Shown: one piece after another, positions 15,905 through 24,182 of the stretch
Position numbering within the stretch: the first letter of the stretch is position 1
How the letters are laid out: each line of letters opens with the position of its first letter
Source: Pseudarthrobacter sulfonivorans
GTDB lineage: Bacteria; Actinomycetota; Actinomycetes; Actinomycetales; Micrococcaceae
Direction of reading: 5' to 3'
Length of the DNA stretch: 64,000 bases
Assembly: GCF_001484605.1 (NCBI RefSeq)
Contig: NZ_CP013747.1
Span: forward strand, 2,356,001-2,420,000
Translations under genes and position numbers: made by a program
The notes under the pieces: model-generated
The model's database searches: none
The model's input: only the letters and a program-made list of their open reading frames with translations
Told to the model about the DNA's origin: nothing

Positions 15905-16360
15905 CTAAAGCCGATCTACATACTTTTTGGCTGTCGCCAGGTCCGTTTGGGTTGCCTGGCGGAGGAGTTTGATGGCCTGGATCTTGTGCCCGTCGTGCGC
16001 CATTGTCTGCAACTGCATGGCCAGCTGAGGGTCCAGAATCCCGCCGGGGAGCGCCGCATAGCCATACTGGCCGGCACCCGCTCCTGGCTGCCCGCGCCGT
16101 GCTGCCCGGGCATGGTCTTCCTGCTGCGATTGCTGCTGTTCGTTCTGGCTGGGCCGGGTGTTGGCTTCCAGGCGGGCACGCACGGCTGTTGCCACGCGTA
16201 CCTGCTCGGCATAGTGCTCCGCGGAGCGCCTCGCCAGGTCCTGCTGGTACTTCTCGGCGTCGGAGGTCCCGGAATTACGGGGTCTGAGGGCCGTCGTAAA
16301 TGCCCAGATTATTGCCGCCAGCACGCCGGCCGGCAGAAACACCATCAGTACATCGCCCAT
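15905..16360 (-). CDS. Membrane-anchored protein with L7/L12-like segment (B)
   Basis: The product has 151 residues: an N-terminal membrane helix (about 3-24), a charged coiled-coil-like stretch (about 35-80, Glu/Gln/Arg-rich), a Gly/Ala linker, and the C-terminal GHKIQAIKLLRQATQTDLAT (124-143) followed by AKKYVDRL. The last 28 residues copy the L7/L12 C-terminal pattern (KIxAIKLxRxAT...LxxAKxxV). It is the first gene of a two-gene operon with protein A, which has the same helix-plus-L7/L12-like plan. No named family is recognised. Confidence 0.7.
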   Translation of the reverse strand: MGDVLMVFLPAGVLAAIIWAFTTALRPRNSGTSDAEKYQQDLARRSAEHYAEQVRVATAVRARLEANTRPSQNEQQQSQQEDHARAARRGQPGAGAGQYGYAALPGGILDPQLAMQLQTMAHDGHKIQAIKLLRQATQTDLATAKKYVDRL

Positions 16361-17050
16361 AGTCAGAGCTTATGCCAGATGCCCGTTATCCACAGCACAT
16401 TCCTGCCGTCGCATACAGCCGATTCGCTGCGGCGTCAAAAGATGCCGGCAGGTGTGCGATGCATCACTAAACGGGTATGAATCGCCGGTGGAGGCGCCCG
16501 GAAAGCCGGATCTTTCAACAGCGCCGCGCCGCAAGCTGTGGATGAAGGTTAGGAAAAAAAGAATTTAGTCCACATCCTCGACGAACGTTTTCGCAGGTCA
16601 GAGGCCTATATACGGCAAAAGTTTTTTTGTTTCCACAGGTTCACCCACAGGCTGTGCACAAGCTATGCCCCTTAGTGCACAGGTTATCCACAGCCCTCCC
16701 GGTTGGTGGGCTTGGACGCTGGGGCGGTGGCGGCTACCGTTGCGGGATACCTGCTTTTGGGGCGCTATGACGCCGTCGCGGACATGTGCTGTCGCAGCAG
16801 TGGAGGACTTCGGTCCGGCTGCTGCGGCGCTTTCTGTGGATAACTTGCGGAACATGGGGATAACTCCCACACGCGTTGCGCAGACTCAACGTTGCGGAGG
16901 CTTCAATCGGGCCCGCCGGGCTTCATTGTCGGAGGCCGCTGATAGACCTGAACGTATGCCGTCCCGTGGAGGTCCCGCGGGAGGGCACCCCGGCAGGTGA
17001 ATGACTTACTCGCCGCATCAAGTCGCGGCACACTATGGAGGACGGCAGCT
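16361..17050. other. Long intergenic region upstream of dnaB
   Basis: These 690 bp hold no gene I can support. Features are the DnaA-box cluster at 16386-16863 and two AT-rich tracts, GGAAAAAAAGAATTTAG (about 16552-16568) and AAAAGTTTTTTTG (about 16617-16629), unusual for this genome. An in-frame ATG at 16997 would extend DnaB but lacks a good ribosome-binding site. Confidence 0.5.
16386..16863. promoter_or_regulatory. Cluster of DnaA boxes upstream of dnaB
   Basis: Perfect DnaA boxes occur at 16386-16394 (TTATCCACA), 16684-16692 (TTATCCACA) and 16835-16843 (TGTGGATAA). One-mismatch boxes occur at 16537-16545 (TGTGGATGA) and 16855-16863 (TGGGGATAA). Further CCACAG repeats lie at 16629-16660. 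Both orientations are present, and two AT-rich tracts lie among them. DnaA control of dnaB or a titration site is more likely than a replication origin, because dnaA and dnaN are absent. Confidence 0.65.
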
Positions 17051-18433
17051 TTGTCAGTAACGCACCTGGACTCGATCGAGGGTACCCGCGGATCAGAAGG
17101 CAGCCGTAAGCCACCACAGGACATTCCCGCTGAGCAGTCCGTCCTCGGCGGCATGATGCTGTCCAAGGACGCCATCGCGGACGTTGTGGAAATCCTCCGC
17201 GGCCAGGACTTCTACCGGCCTGCGCACGAGACCATCTACGAGGCGATCATCGACCTCTACGGCCGCGGCGAGCCGGCGGATGCGGTTACCGTCTCGGACG
17301 AACTGACCAAGCGCGCAGAGATCAACCGGATCGGCGGACCCGCCTACCTGCACGAGCTAATCCAGACTGTCCCCACGGCCGCCAATGCCGGCTACTACGC
17401 GGAAATCGTGGCAGAGCGCGCCATTCTGCGCCGGCTCGTCAACGCAGGCACCAAAATCGTCCAGCTGGGATACGGTTCCGACGGTGAGGTGGAGGACCTG
17501 GTCAACCAGGCACAGGCCGAGGTTTACGCCGTGGCGGAGCGGCGCACAGCAGAGGACTATGTGGTTCTCAAGGACGTCATGGAAGCCACCGTGGACGAGA
17601 TCGAAGCGTCCGGACACCGCGGGGAAGGCATGACCGGTGTGCCAACGGGGTTCTACGAACTCGATGAACTCACCCATGGACTGCACCCGGGGCAGATGAT
17701 CGTTATTGCCGCCCGTCCGGCAGTGGGTAAGTCAACGTTTGCCCTGGACTTCGCCCGCTCTGCGGCCATCAAGAACAACCTGGCCACCGTGATGTTCTCG
17801 CTCGAAATGGGCCGGAACGAAATCGCCATGCGCCTGCTGTCCGCCGAGGCAACCATCGGCCTGCAGGACCTCCGCAAGGGCACCATCAAGGACGAGCAAT
17901 GGTCCAAGATCGCCACCACCATGGGCCGGATGAATGATGCCCCGCTCTTCATCGATGACAGCCCCAACATGTCGCTGATGGAAATCAGGGCCAAGTGCCG
18001 CCGCCTCAAGCAGCAGCATGACCTGAAGCTCGTGATCCTGGATTACCTGCAGCTCATGAGCTCCGGCAAGAAAGTGGAGTCACGCCAGCAGGAAGTCTCC
18101 GAGTTCTCCCGTGCGCTGAAGCTGCTGGCCAAGGAACTCCAGGTTCCGGTCATCGCCCTGTCGCAGCTCAACCGTGGCTCCGAGCAGCGCCAGGACAAGC
18201 GGCCCATGGTCTCTGACCTCCGCGAATCCGGCTCCATCGAGCAGGATGCGGACATGGTCATCCTGCTGCACCGTGAGGACGTCTATGACAAGGAATCCCC
18301 GCGCGCGGGCGAGGCGGACATCCTGATCGCCAAGCACCGTAACGGCCCCACCAAGGACATTGTGGTGGCATTCCAGGGTCACTACTCGCGGTTTGCCAAC
18401 ATGGCGGCCGACGCCGGAGGCAGCGGCTTCTAG
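17051..18433 (+). CDS. dnaB: Replicative DNA helicase
   Basis: The product has 460 residues from a TTG start. It shows the DnaB N-terminal domain (PPQDIPAEQSVLGGMMLSKD) and a RecA-like motor domain with Walker A ARPAVGKSTFALDFARS near 220-236, Walker B LVILDYLQLM, and GSIEQDADMVILLHRE. No intein interrupts it. DnaB is the hexameric fork helicase. The TTG at 17051 has GGAGG nine bases upstream (17037-17041) and gives the SVTHLDSIEG start that I recall from Arthrobacter DnaB; an in-frame ATG at 16997 would add 18 residues. It normally follows rplI, and here lies beyond the island. Confidence 0.95.
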   Translation: MSVTHLDSIEGTRGSEGSRKPPQDIPAEQSVLGGMMLSKDAIADVVEILRGQDFYRPAHETIYEAIIDLYGRGEPADAVTVSDELTKRAEINRIGGPAYLHELIQTVPTAANAGYYAEIVAERAILRRLVNAGTKIVQLGYGSDGEVEDLVNQAQAEVYAVAERRTAEDYVVLKDVMEATVDEIEASGHRGEGMTGVPTGFYELDELTHGLHPGQMIVIAARPAVGKSTFALDFARSAAIKNNLATVMFSLEMGRNEIAMRLLSAEATIGLQDLRKGTIKDEQWSKIATTMGRMNDAPLFIDDSPNMSLMEIRAKCRRLKQQHDLKLVILDYLQLMSSGKKVESRQQEVSEFSRALKLLAKELQVPVIALSQLNRGSEQRQDKRPMVSDLRESGSIEQDADMVILLHREDVYDKESPRAGEADILIAKHRNGPTKDIVVAFQGHYSRFANMAADAGGSGF

Positions 18434-18456
18434 GGTCGTTCCCGCCCGGCTGGCTG

Positions 18457-18509
18457 AGCCCTGCCCCAGCAGGTGGATCCCTTTGTCTTAGCCCTGCCCC
18501 AGCAGGTGG
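18457..18509. repeat. 20-bp direct repeat duplicating a gene end
   Basis: AGCCCTGCCCCAGCAGGTGG occurs at 18457-18476 and 18490-18509, 33 bp apart. The second copy encodes the C-terminal LLGQG of the leftward thioesterase; the first lies beyond its stop. The stretch between dnaB and the thioesterase therefore seems to come from a small tandem duplication. Confidence 0.7.
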
Positions 18510-19456
18510 TTGGGCAGCCGGTTCCCCGGGGCGGTCCCACGGATTTCGAGCAGTTCGCGGGCGTGGGCGTGCAGCCGCGTATCCTCCGCCGAGACCGGCA
18601 CCCAGCCGGAGACGGGCACCGAGTTGCCGTCGGCATCGCGTGCCACCATCACTGTGAGGCAATACGTGGTGAGGTTCAGTTCCTTGCCCTTCGGATCTCC
18701 GGAGCGCACGTGTACGGCGATGTGCATGCCTTTGGTCCCGGTGTAGACCAGCCTGGCCTCGACCTCCACGACATGGCCGATCAGCAGGGGCCGGTAGAAG
18801 CGCACGCCACCGGAGAATACCGCCACGGTGTCCATGCCGCAGTAGCGGGACGCGCAGACGTAGGCGGCTTCGTCGATCCACTTCATCACAATTCCGCCGT
18901 GCACTTTCCCGCCCCAGTTCACGTCCGTGGGGGCGGCCATGAACCGCAGCGTCACGCGTTCGGCGGTCCCGGCGTCGGTATATTCCTGGGCGTTCATGGC
19001 TTCGACGATCCGTTCACGGACCTTGATCCGCGCCAGGGCGTGGTCCCGCTGTTCGATCTCCGCGGCCGTGACCGGTTCGAACTGTTTGACGGGTATCGGC
19101 TTGCCGTTGTCGCCGACCGCCACAAAGATCACCATGCACTGGCTGCGCATCGTGGCAGGCCCGCCCTTGGGGTCGCTTGACGAGACGACGGTCCGGATGT
19201 GCATGGAGGAGCGTCCCGTGTAGACGATGGTGGCCTCCACCTCCACCATGTCGCCGCTGTTCACGGGGTCCGCGAAGTGGATGTTGCCCACGTAGGCGGT
19301 GACGCAGTAGGACTTGGCCCAGCCCACGGCTGCAGCGTACGCAGCCTTGTCCACCCATTCGAGGACGGTCCCCGCATCCACCGAGCCGCTGTGGCCCACA
19401 TCCGTGGGGGCAGCCAGGAAGCGGAGGGTTACGGAATTGGCCGCGGTCTCAGTCAT
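18488..19456 (-). CDS. Acyl-CoA thioesterase with two hot-dog domains
   Basis: The 322-residue product contains two hot-dog folds with matching signatures: LRFLAAPTDVGHSGSVDAGTV (11-31) and LRFMAAPTDVNWGGKVHGGI (172-191). Each is followed by a helix with (D/K)WIDEAAY-like sequence, and a typical double hot-dog acyl-CoA hydrolase has this length. The first repeat has the active-site Asp replaced in context (VDAGTVLEWVDKAAY), while the second keeps GGKVHGGIVMKWIDEAAY. Such enzymes release CoA from acyl-CoAs in the cytosol. It converges on dnaB and stands alone. Confidence 0.9.
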   Translation of the reverse strand: MTETAANSVTLRFLAAPTDVGHSGSVDAGTVLEWVDKAAYAAAVGWAKSYCVTAYVGNIHFADPVNSGDMVEVEATIVYTGRSSMHIRTVVSSSDPKGGPATMRSQCMVIFVAVGDNGKPIPVKQFEPVTAAEIEQRDHALARIKVRERIVEAMNAQEYTDAGTAERVTLRFMAAPTDVNWGGKVHGGIVMKWIDEAAYVCASRYCGMDTVAVFSGGVRFYRPLLIGHVVEVEARLVYTGTKGMHIAVHVRSGDPKGKELNLTTYCLTVMVARDADGNSVPVSGWVPVSAEDTRLHAHARELLEIRGTAPGNRLPNHLLGQG

Positions 19457-19518
19457 GCTGCGATCTTACTGAGGCGCGGTGTTACCGGAGGGTCGGGGCC
19501 GACACATACCCGCAACAG

Positions 19519-19559
19519 GAACTGCCCCGCCCGCCCTTTTGGGGCGGACAGGGCAGTTC
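19519..19559. terminator. Hairpin between the thioesterase promoter and the AztD-like gene
   Basis: GAACTGCCC (19519-19527) pairs with GGGCAGTTC (19551-19559). Inside is a second stem, CCGCCC with GGGGCGG, around TTTT. It lies 62 bp outside the thioesterase start, so it more likely ends transcription reading toward the AztD-like gene or insulates the two promoters. The following 19560-19720 is AT-richer and shows nothing recognisable. Confidence 0.5.
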
Positions 19560-19728
19560 TCTCTGTGGACTATCGCTCACAGGTTTATCAGTACAACGTT
19601 ATAGAGGTCAAGGGTTTCCTGGTGGTTTTCTGGGAGTTTTTGATGTCAAGTGTTTGTTTTGGGTGAAAATGCGACGCCTTGAGCGTCCCGCCATGACGCA
19701 GCCGAGGTCATCCAATTTGCATCACTAT

Positions 19729-19743
19729 TGATAATGACTATCG
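19729..19743. promoter_or_regulatory. Zur/Fur-type operator
   Basis: TGATAATGACTATCG is a 7-1-7 imperfect inverted repeat matching the TGATAATGATTATCA pattern of Zur and related Fur-family sites, at 13 of 15 positions. It overlaps the likely -10 (TATCGT, 19740-19745) of the following gene, so binding would block transcription. The gene product resembles a zinc metallochaperone, which supports Zur. Confidence 0.65.
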
Positions 19744-19751
19744 TTAGCGAT

Positions 19752-21077
19752 ATGATAAAAACTCACTCACATCCCGTCCATATGCGCACTTATCCGCAGG
19801 CTCTCCCGGCAGTTCTTGCGGTTTCGGCGCTGCTCCTCACTGCGTGCGGGGCTGCTCCGGGCGCGGGCTCCGGACCGTCGCAGGGCGCAGGCCCTGACTC
19901 GGCCGGCACTTCCGCTTCTGCCACAGCAGGGCAGGCGAAGGAAGGCCAGGCCCCCACCCCTCGGCTGGTCCTGACCCACGACGCGGGCATCACGGTTCTT
20001 GACGCGAAGACGCTGAAGCCCGTGGAGGAAGTGCCGCTGGAAGGCTTCAACCGCCTCAGCCCGGCGGGCGACGGCCGCCACGTTCTGGTGGCCACCGGAG
20101 ATTCCTTCCGCGTCTTCGATGCCGGTGTGTGGACCGAGGCGCACGGCGACCATGGGCACTCCTATGCCGCCGCGCCTCGGCTGACGGACCGGGCCTTCAG
20201 CGCCAGCAAGGCCGGCCACGTGGTCAACCACGCCGGGAAGACAGTGCTGTTCAATGACGGTTCAGGGAAGGTGGAGGTCTTTGATCCGGCCGCGCTGACT
20301 GACGCGCTCAAGGCAGGCCTGCCCGAGACCAGCACCTACACCGCACCCGAAGCCCACCACGGCGTCGCCATCGCGTTGGAGGATGGGAAGCTGCTGGTCA
20401 CCCTCGGGAACGAGGAGGGCCGCACTGGCCTGGCGCTGCTGAGCGCGCCGGGAAATGGCGGCGGGCAGGGACGCGGTGAACTGCTCCGCAACGAGGAGTG
20501 CCCCGGCGTGCATGGTGAGGCAGTGGCGGGCCATGAAACCGTGGTTGTGGGCTGTGAGGACGGCATGCTGGTCTACCGCGACGGCGCCTTCACCAAGGTT
20601 GCAAGCCCTGACCCGTACGGCCGCATGGGCAACCAGGCCGGAAGCCACGAATCTCCCGTGATCCTCGGCGATTACAAGGTGGACAGGGACGCCGGCCTGG
20701 AGCGGCCCACCCGGATCTCGCTGGTCGACACCGACACCGGGACCCTGCAGCTGGTGGACCTGGGCGCCAGCTATTCCTTCCGTTCCCTGGGCCGCGGTCC
20801 GGGCGGGGAGGCTCTGGTGCTGGGCACGGACGGGGCGCTTCATGTGATTGATCCGACGACGGGCGAGGAGACCGCTGCCATTTCCGTGGTTGGCGCCTGG
20901 ACGGAGCCGGATGCCTGGCAGGATCCCCGGCCCACCCTGTTTGTCCAGGGTTCAACCGCCTTCATCACGGAGCCGGCGGCTTCCAGGATCCATGCCGTGG
21001 ATCTCAAATCCGGGAAAATCATCAAAAGCGCGGACCTGGACCACGTGCCCAACGAACTGACCGGGGTGACCGGCTGA
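19752..21077 (+). CDS. AztD-like zinc metallochaperone lipoprotein
   Basis: The product has 441 residues from the ATG at 19752 (431 from 19782). It carries a lipoprotein signal, ALPAVLAVSALLLTAC, followed by an Ala/Gly/Pro/Ser spacer. The rest reads as a beta-propeller with His-containing loops (EAHGDHGHSYAA, EAHHGVAI, PGVHGEAVAGHE). This matches AztD, the periplasmic partner that hands zinc to the binding protein AztC. No ABC importer genes are adjacent, so it is an orphan here. Neither ATG has a Shine-Dalgarno; a leaderless transcript from 19752 fits the -10 at 19740. The Zur-like site implies induction under zinc shortage. Confidence is good for lipoprotein and propeller, moderate for AztD. 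Confidence 0.75.
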   Translation: MIKTHSHPVHMRTYPQALPAVLAVSALLLTACGAAPGAGSGPSQGAGPDSAGTSASATAGQAKEGQAPTPRLVLTHDAGITVLDAKTLKPVEEVPLEGFNRLSPAGDGRHVLVATGDSFRVFDAGVWTEAHGDHGHSYAAAPRLTDRAFSASKAGHVVNHAGKTVLFNDGSGKVEVFDPAALTDALKAGLPETSTYTAPEAHHGVAIALEDGKLLVTLGNEEGRTGLALLSAPGNGGGQGRGELLRNEECPGVHGEAVAGHETVVVGCEDGMLVYRDGAFTKVASPDPYGRMGNQAGSHESPVILGDYKVDRDAGLERPTRISLVDTDTGTLQLVDLGASYSFRSLGRGPGGEALVLGTDGALHVIDPTTGEETAAISVVGAWTEPDAWQDPRPTLFVQGSTAFITEPAASRIHAVDLKSGKIIKSADLDHVPNELTGVTG

Positions 21078-21105
21078 CGCTCCGGCCACTGCAAAGACGT
21101 TAAGA

Positions 21106-21149
21106 GCCCGACGGCGGACCGGCACGTGGGTGCCTGTCCGCCGTCGGGC
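21106..21149. terminator. Bidirectional hairpin between convergent genes
   Basis: GCCCGACGGCGGAC (21106-21119) and GTCCGCCGTCGGGC (21136-21149) form a perfect 14-bp stem. It lies between the stops of the AztD-like gene and doxX. There is no T run, so it is a strong hairpin of the kind common in high-GC genomes. Confidence 0.8.
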
Positions 21150-21173
21150 GTTGCTCGTTGAAGAGGAGTCCGC

Positions 21174-21608
21174 TTAGGCGAGGACTGCCAGCTTGTTGTT
21201 CATGCGGCCGAACACGGCGCGGTCCACGGACACGCGGCCGGCTCCGGTGAGAGCGAGTGCGAGGGCGGCAGCGCCCAGGAGCAGCACCAGTTCGTACCCG
21301 CCCTTGTCGGCGAAAACTCCTGCCGAGGCATGCACCAGGAAGAAGGCGCCGATCATGTTGACGGCCAGCAGGGCGGCCACCACGCGGGTGAGGACGCCGA
21401 GGATCAGGGCAATGCCGCCGATCAGTTCGAGGCCTGCGACGAAGGGCGCTGACACGTTGGCTGCCGGAACGCCCATCTGGGTGAACGCGGCCTGGGTGCC
21501 GGCGATGGTCCATTCGTTGAACTTCTGCCAGCCGTGGGCGGCGAAGAGGAAGCCGAGGGCGACGCGCAGGACGGTGATGGCGGTGGTGGTGAGGCGTGAC
21601 TGATTCAT
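21174..21608 (-). CDS. DoxX family membrane protein
   Basis: The 144-residue product has four membrane helices and the DoxX signature VLRVALGFLFAAHGWQKF (10-27), with ELIGGIALILGVLTRVVA in the second helix. In mycobacteria a DoxX protein works with superoxide dismutase and a thiol system; elsewhere the role is unclear. I chose the ATG at 21608, with GGGAG upstream; an upstream ATG at 21644 would place the start inside a 30-bp operator. That operator implies a MarR-type repressor, probably redox-responsive, that is not encoded nearby. Confidence 0.9.
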   Translation of the reverse strand: MNQSRLTTTAITVLRVALGFLFAAHGWQKFNEWTIAGTQAAFTQMGVPAANVSAPFVAGLELIGGIALILGVLTRVVAALLAVNMIGAFFLVHASAGVFADKGGYELVLLLGAAALALALTGAGRVSVDRAVFGRMNNKLAVLA

Positions 21609-21623
21609 AAATCGAGTCTCCCT

Positions 21624-21653
21624 GACCATTAGTTGAAGTGTCAACTAATGGTC
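21624..21653. promoter_or_regulatory. Perfect 13-4-13 operator upstream of doxX
   Basis: GACCATTAGTTGA (21624-21636) and TCAACTAATGGTC (21641-21653) are exact reverse complements around AGTG. The site lies 16 bp before the doxX start. The TTAGTTGA half-site resembles operators of MarR-family redox and phenolic sensors. No cognate regulator gene is in the window. Confidence 0.8.
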
Positions 21654-21736
21654 CGCCATTGTGTCCTTTGTCATGACTTCCGGCGTCACGGAAGCGGAGC
21701 AGCCAGGTGGGCGGTGCCGGCCGTTAGGCTGAAACC

Positions 21737-23089
21737 GTGCCCAACCAATCCGCCCCCGCTGCCGTCCAGCGTCCCGCCAGCCATGCCCGGGAAATCCTGC
21801 GGCTCGCCGTGCCGGCGTTCGGCGCACTGATCGCCGAACCGCTGTTCCTGCTCGCGGATTCGGCCATTGTGGGCCATCTCGGCGTGGCCCAGCTGGCCGG
21901 CGTGGGGCTCGCCTCCGCTGTGCTGCACACCGCCGTCGGCCTGATGGTTTTCCTCGCCTACTCCACCACCCCGGCGGTGGCCCGCGCGATGGGACACGGC
22001 CAGCTGGGCAAGGCACTCGCCGCAGGGCGCGACGGCGTCTGGCTGGCACTTCTGCTCGGCGTGGTCCTGGCCGTGGCCGGCTTCTGGGCCGCTGAACCGC
22101 TGGTGGCCGCTATGGGGGCGGAAGGCGAAGTCCGTTCATTCGCTGTGGACTATCTCCGCTGGTCCATGCCCGGCCTGGTGGCCATGCTGCTCATCTTCGC
22201 GGGCACCGGCGTCCTGCGCGGATTGCAGGACACCAGGACGCCGCTGCTCGTGGCCACCGCAGGCTTTGCCTTGAATATTGTCCTTAACCTGTGGCTGGTC
22301 TACGGGCTGGACTGGTCCGTTGCGGGCTCGGCGGCAGGCACCAGCGTGGCGCAATGGGCCATGGCGGCCGTCTATCTGGTGATGGTCCAGCGCAATGCCG
22401 CCCGGCATGGCATCAGCCTGTGGCCCGACTGGAGCGGCATCCGCGCAATGACCCGGGTCGGTTCGTGGCTTATGCTCCGCACGCTGAGCCTGCGCATCGC
22501 CATCCTGGCCACGGTATTTGTGGTCACGGGGCAAGGTGCCGTCAACCTGGCGGCACACCAGCTGGCCATGACCATCTTCTCGTTCCTCGCCTTTGCCCTC
22601 GATGCCCTTGCCATCGCCGCCCAGGCCCTGATCGGCAAGGAACTGGGCGCCTCCAACGCCGTCAGGGCGCGGCACCTGACCCGGACCATGATCCGCTGGG
22701 GCATCGGATTCGGCGTGGTCACGGGGGCCCTGCTGGCCGTCGCGGCGCCCTGGGCAGGGGCGCTCTTCACTTCCGACGCCGGCGTCCAGTCCGTGCTGAC
22801 CTACGCCCTGTGGATCCTGGCCGCCGGTCAGCCTCTTGCCGGTTATGTTTTTGTCCTGGACGGCGTGCTGATCGGCGCCGGAGACGCCAAGTACCTGGCG
22901 CTGGCGGGCGTGGTCAACCTCGCTGTCTACGTCCCCATGCTCGTGGCCGTTGCCGTCTCCGGCATGTCCGCCGCTGCAGGCCTCGTGTGGCTGTGGGCCG
23001 CCTTTGCGCTGGGGTATATGGCCGCCCGGGCGCTGACGCTGGGCCTGCGCGCCCGGTCGGACCGCTGGATGGTGCTGGGTTCGCCATAG
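21737..23089 (+). CDS. MATE-family efflux transporter (DinF-like)
   Basis: The 450-residue product begins at a GTG and has 12 membrane segments. EILRLAVPAFGALIAEPLFLLADSAIVGHLG is split here as the canonical first two helices of MATE/DinF proteins, and GVLRGLQDTRTPL in the cytoplasmic loop is diagnostic of the DinF branch. MATE proteins export cationic drugs or metabolites against Na+ or H+. The gene is followed by two small membrane-protein genes in the same direction at 26 and 106 bp, so the three may share a transcript. The substrate is unknown. Confidence 0.92.
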   Translation: MPNQSAPAAVQRPASHAREILRLAVPAFGALIAEPLFLLADSAIVGHLGVAQLAGVGLASAVLHTAVGLMVFLAYSTTPAVARAMGHGQLGKALAAGRDGVWLALLLGVVLAVAGFWAAEPLVAAMGAEGEVRSFAVDYLRWSMPGLVAMLLIFAGTGVLRGLQDTRTPLLVATAGFALNIVLNLWLVYGLDWSVAGSAAGTSVAQWAMAAVYLVMVQRNAARHGISLWPDWSGIRAMTRVGSWLMLRTLSLRIAILATVFVVTGQGAVNLAAHQLAMTIFSFLAFALDALAIAAQALIGKELGASNAVRARHLTRTMIRWGIGFGVVTGALLAVAAPWAGALFTSDAGVQSVLTYALWILAAGQPLAGYVFVLDGVLIGAGDAKYLALAGVVNLAVYVPMLVAVAVSGMSAAAGLVWLWAAFALGYMAARALTLGLRARSDRWMVLGSP

Positions 23090-23114
23090 GGCCGGCGGCC
23101 ACTAAACTGGACCG

Positions 23115-23705
23115 GTGAACCAACCACTGACGCCCACAGATGCTCCCGCCGGCACCGCCCAGCAGGCAGACCTGTGGAAGCCGGTGCTGCTCCGGGCCGT
23201 GGCCGCACTGGTGTTCGGCGCCGTGACCATTTTCTGGGCCGGACCATCGGTCCAGGTCATGGGCTGGGCGGGCGGGCTGTATTTGCTGGTCACGGGCCTG
23301 CTGCTGCTCTGGGCCATCCCGAAGACCGGCTACGCGCGGGACGGCATGCCCGGCAAAATCCTCTCCGCTGCAGGGGCCGCCCTGGCCGGCGCCGGTGTTG
23401 CCTTGGCGCTGCTTCACGGGGACCGCGTCTTCGGCGTCGTCGCGGCGGTGGGACTTGGCCTGGCCGGAGCCGTGGAGCTGTACTGCGGCCTCAAGTATCG
23501 CGGCCGGCACATGCTGGCCCGCGACTGGCTGGCCTCGGGCATCATCGGGCTTGGTACCGCGGCGATCCTTCCCTTCTTCATCAGCCTCGGAGCCCATGCC
23601 CTGCTGGGCGTCGCCGGCGGCGGAGCCATCATCTCCGGTGTGCTCTGGGTCCTGTCGGGGCTGACTCTAAGGCACGATTCCCGGCCCGCCTCCGCGAAGC
23701 CGTAA
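23115..23705 (+). CDS. HdeD/DUF308-like membrane protein
   Basis: The product has 196 residues from a GTG start, with six membrane segments arranged as three hairpins. The pattern ALVFGAVTIFWAGPSVQVM followed by GGLYLLVTGLLLLW resembles HdeD/DUF308 proteins, which are linked to acid stress in enterobacteria but uncharacterised in actinobacteria. It lies 26 bp after the MATE gene. No catalytic motif is seen. Confidence 0.7.
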   Translation: MNQPLTPTDAPAGTAQQADLWKPVLLRAVAALVFGAVTIFWAGPSVQVMGWAGGLYLLVTGLLLLWAIPKTGYARDGMPGKILSAAGAALAGAGVALALLHGDRVFGVVAAVGLGLAGAVELYCGLKYRGRHMLARDWLASGIIGLGTAAILPFFISLGAHALLGVAGGGAIISGVLWVLSGLTLRHDSRPASAKP

Positions 23706-23810
23706 ACTAGAAGCGAAAGGTTCTACCCGGCGTAGAAAACGTGCCCGGAACAACCCCACACACATTCGAACCAGCACGCCCGTCGGCATGGCTGTAGGAG
23801 AGGAACTACC

Positions 23811-24182
23811 TTGGCAGACCAGAAACCAGGAAAACCGCGCAAGCTGCGGACCTCGGTGAAGGGGCCGCTGATGTTCTCTGCGTTCTGGGCCGTCCTCGCC
23901 TTCGTTACGGTGCTGATCTTCGCCTCCGGCGGCAGCTCGAAGACCCCGCGGTTCGACCTCGCCTTCACGGGCGCCGGCATCGCGTTCATCGTCACGCTGG
24001 TGATCGCGGCCATGCTGGCCATGAGCCACAAGGAGAACTCCGAACACCTGGGCAAGGGATCCGGCGTCAACCTGAGTTCAGCCCGGAAACCGTCGCACGG
24101 ATTCGGGGGACACGGCCCCAGCCAGGCCGGCGGCGCCCCTGAGACTCCGGACGCTGACGGTACCGGCTCCAGCCACTCCTAG
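23811..24182 (+). CDS. Two-helix membrane protein of unknown function
   Basis: The 123-residue product starts at a TTG preceded by GTAGGAGAGG. It has a basic N-terminus (KPGKPRKLRTSVK), two membrane helices (about 22-40 and 52-70), and a Gly/Pro/His/Ser-rich disordered tail. No family is recognised; short proteins of this plan are common among actinobacteria. Its stop overlaps the stop of the convergent CGNR gene by four bases. Confidence 0.65.
   Translation: MADQKPGKPRKLRTSVKGPLMFSAFWAVLAFVTVLIFASGGSSKTPRFDLAFTGAGIAFIVTLVIAAMLAMSHKENSEHLGKGSGVNLSSARKPSHGFGGHGPSQAGGAPETPDADGTGSSHS

Noticed and set aside
16361..17050. Chromosomal replication origin
   Set aside because: DnaA boxes are present, but dnaA, dnaN and rpmH are missing and the region precedes dnaB; a regulatory or titration role is more likely.
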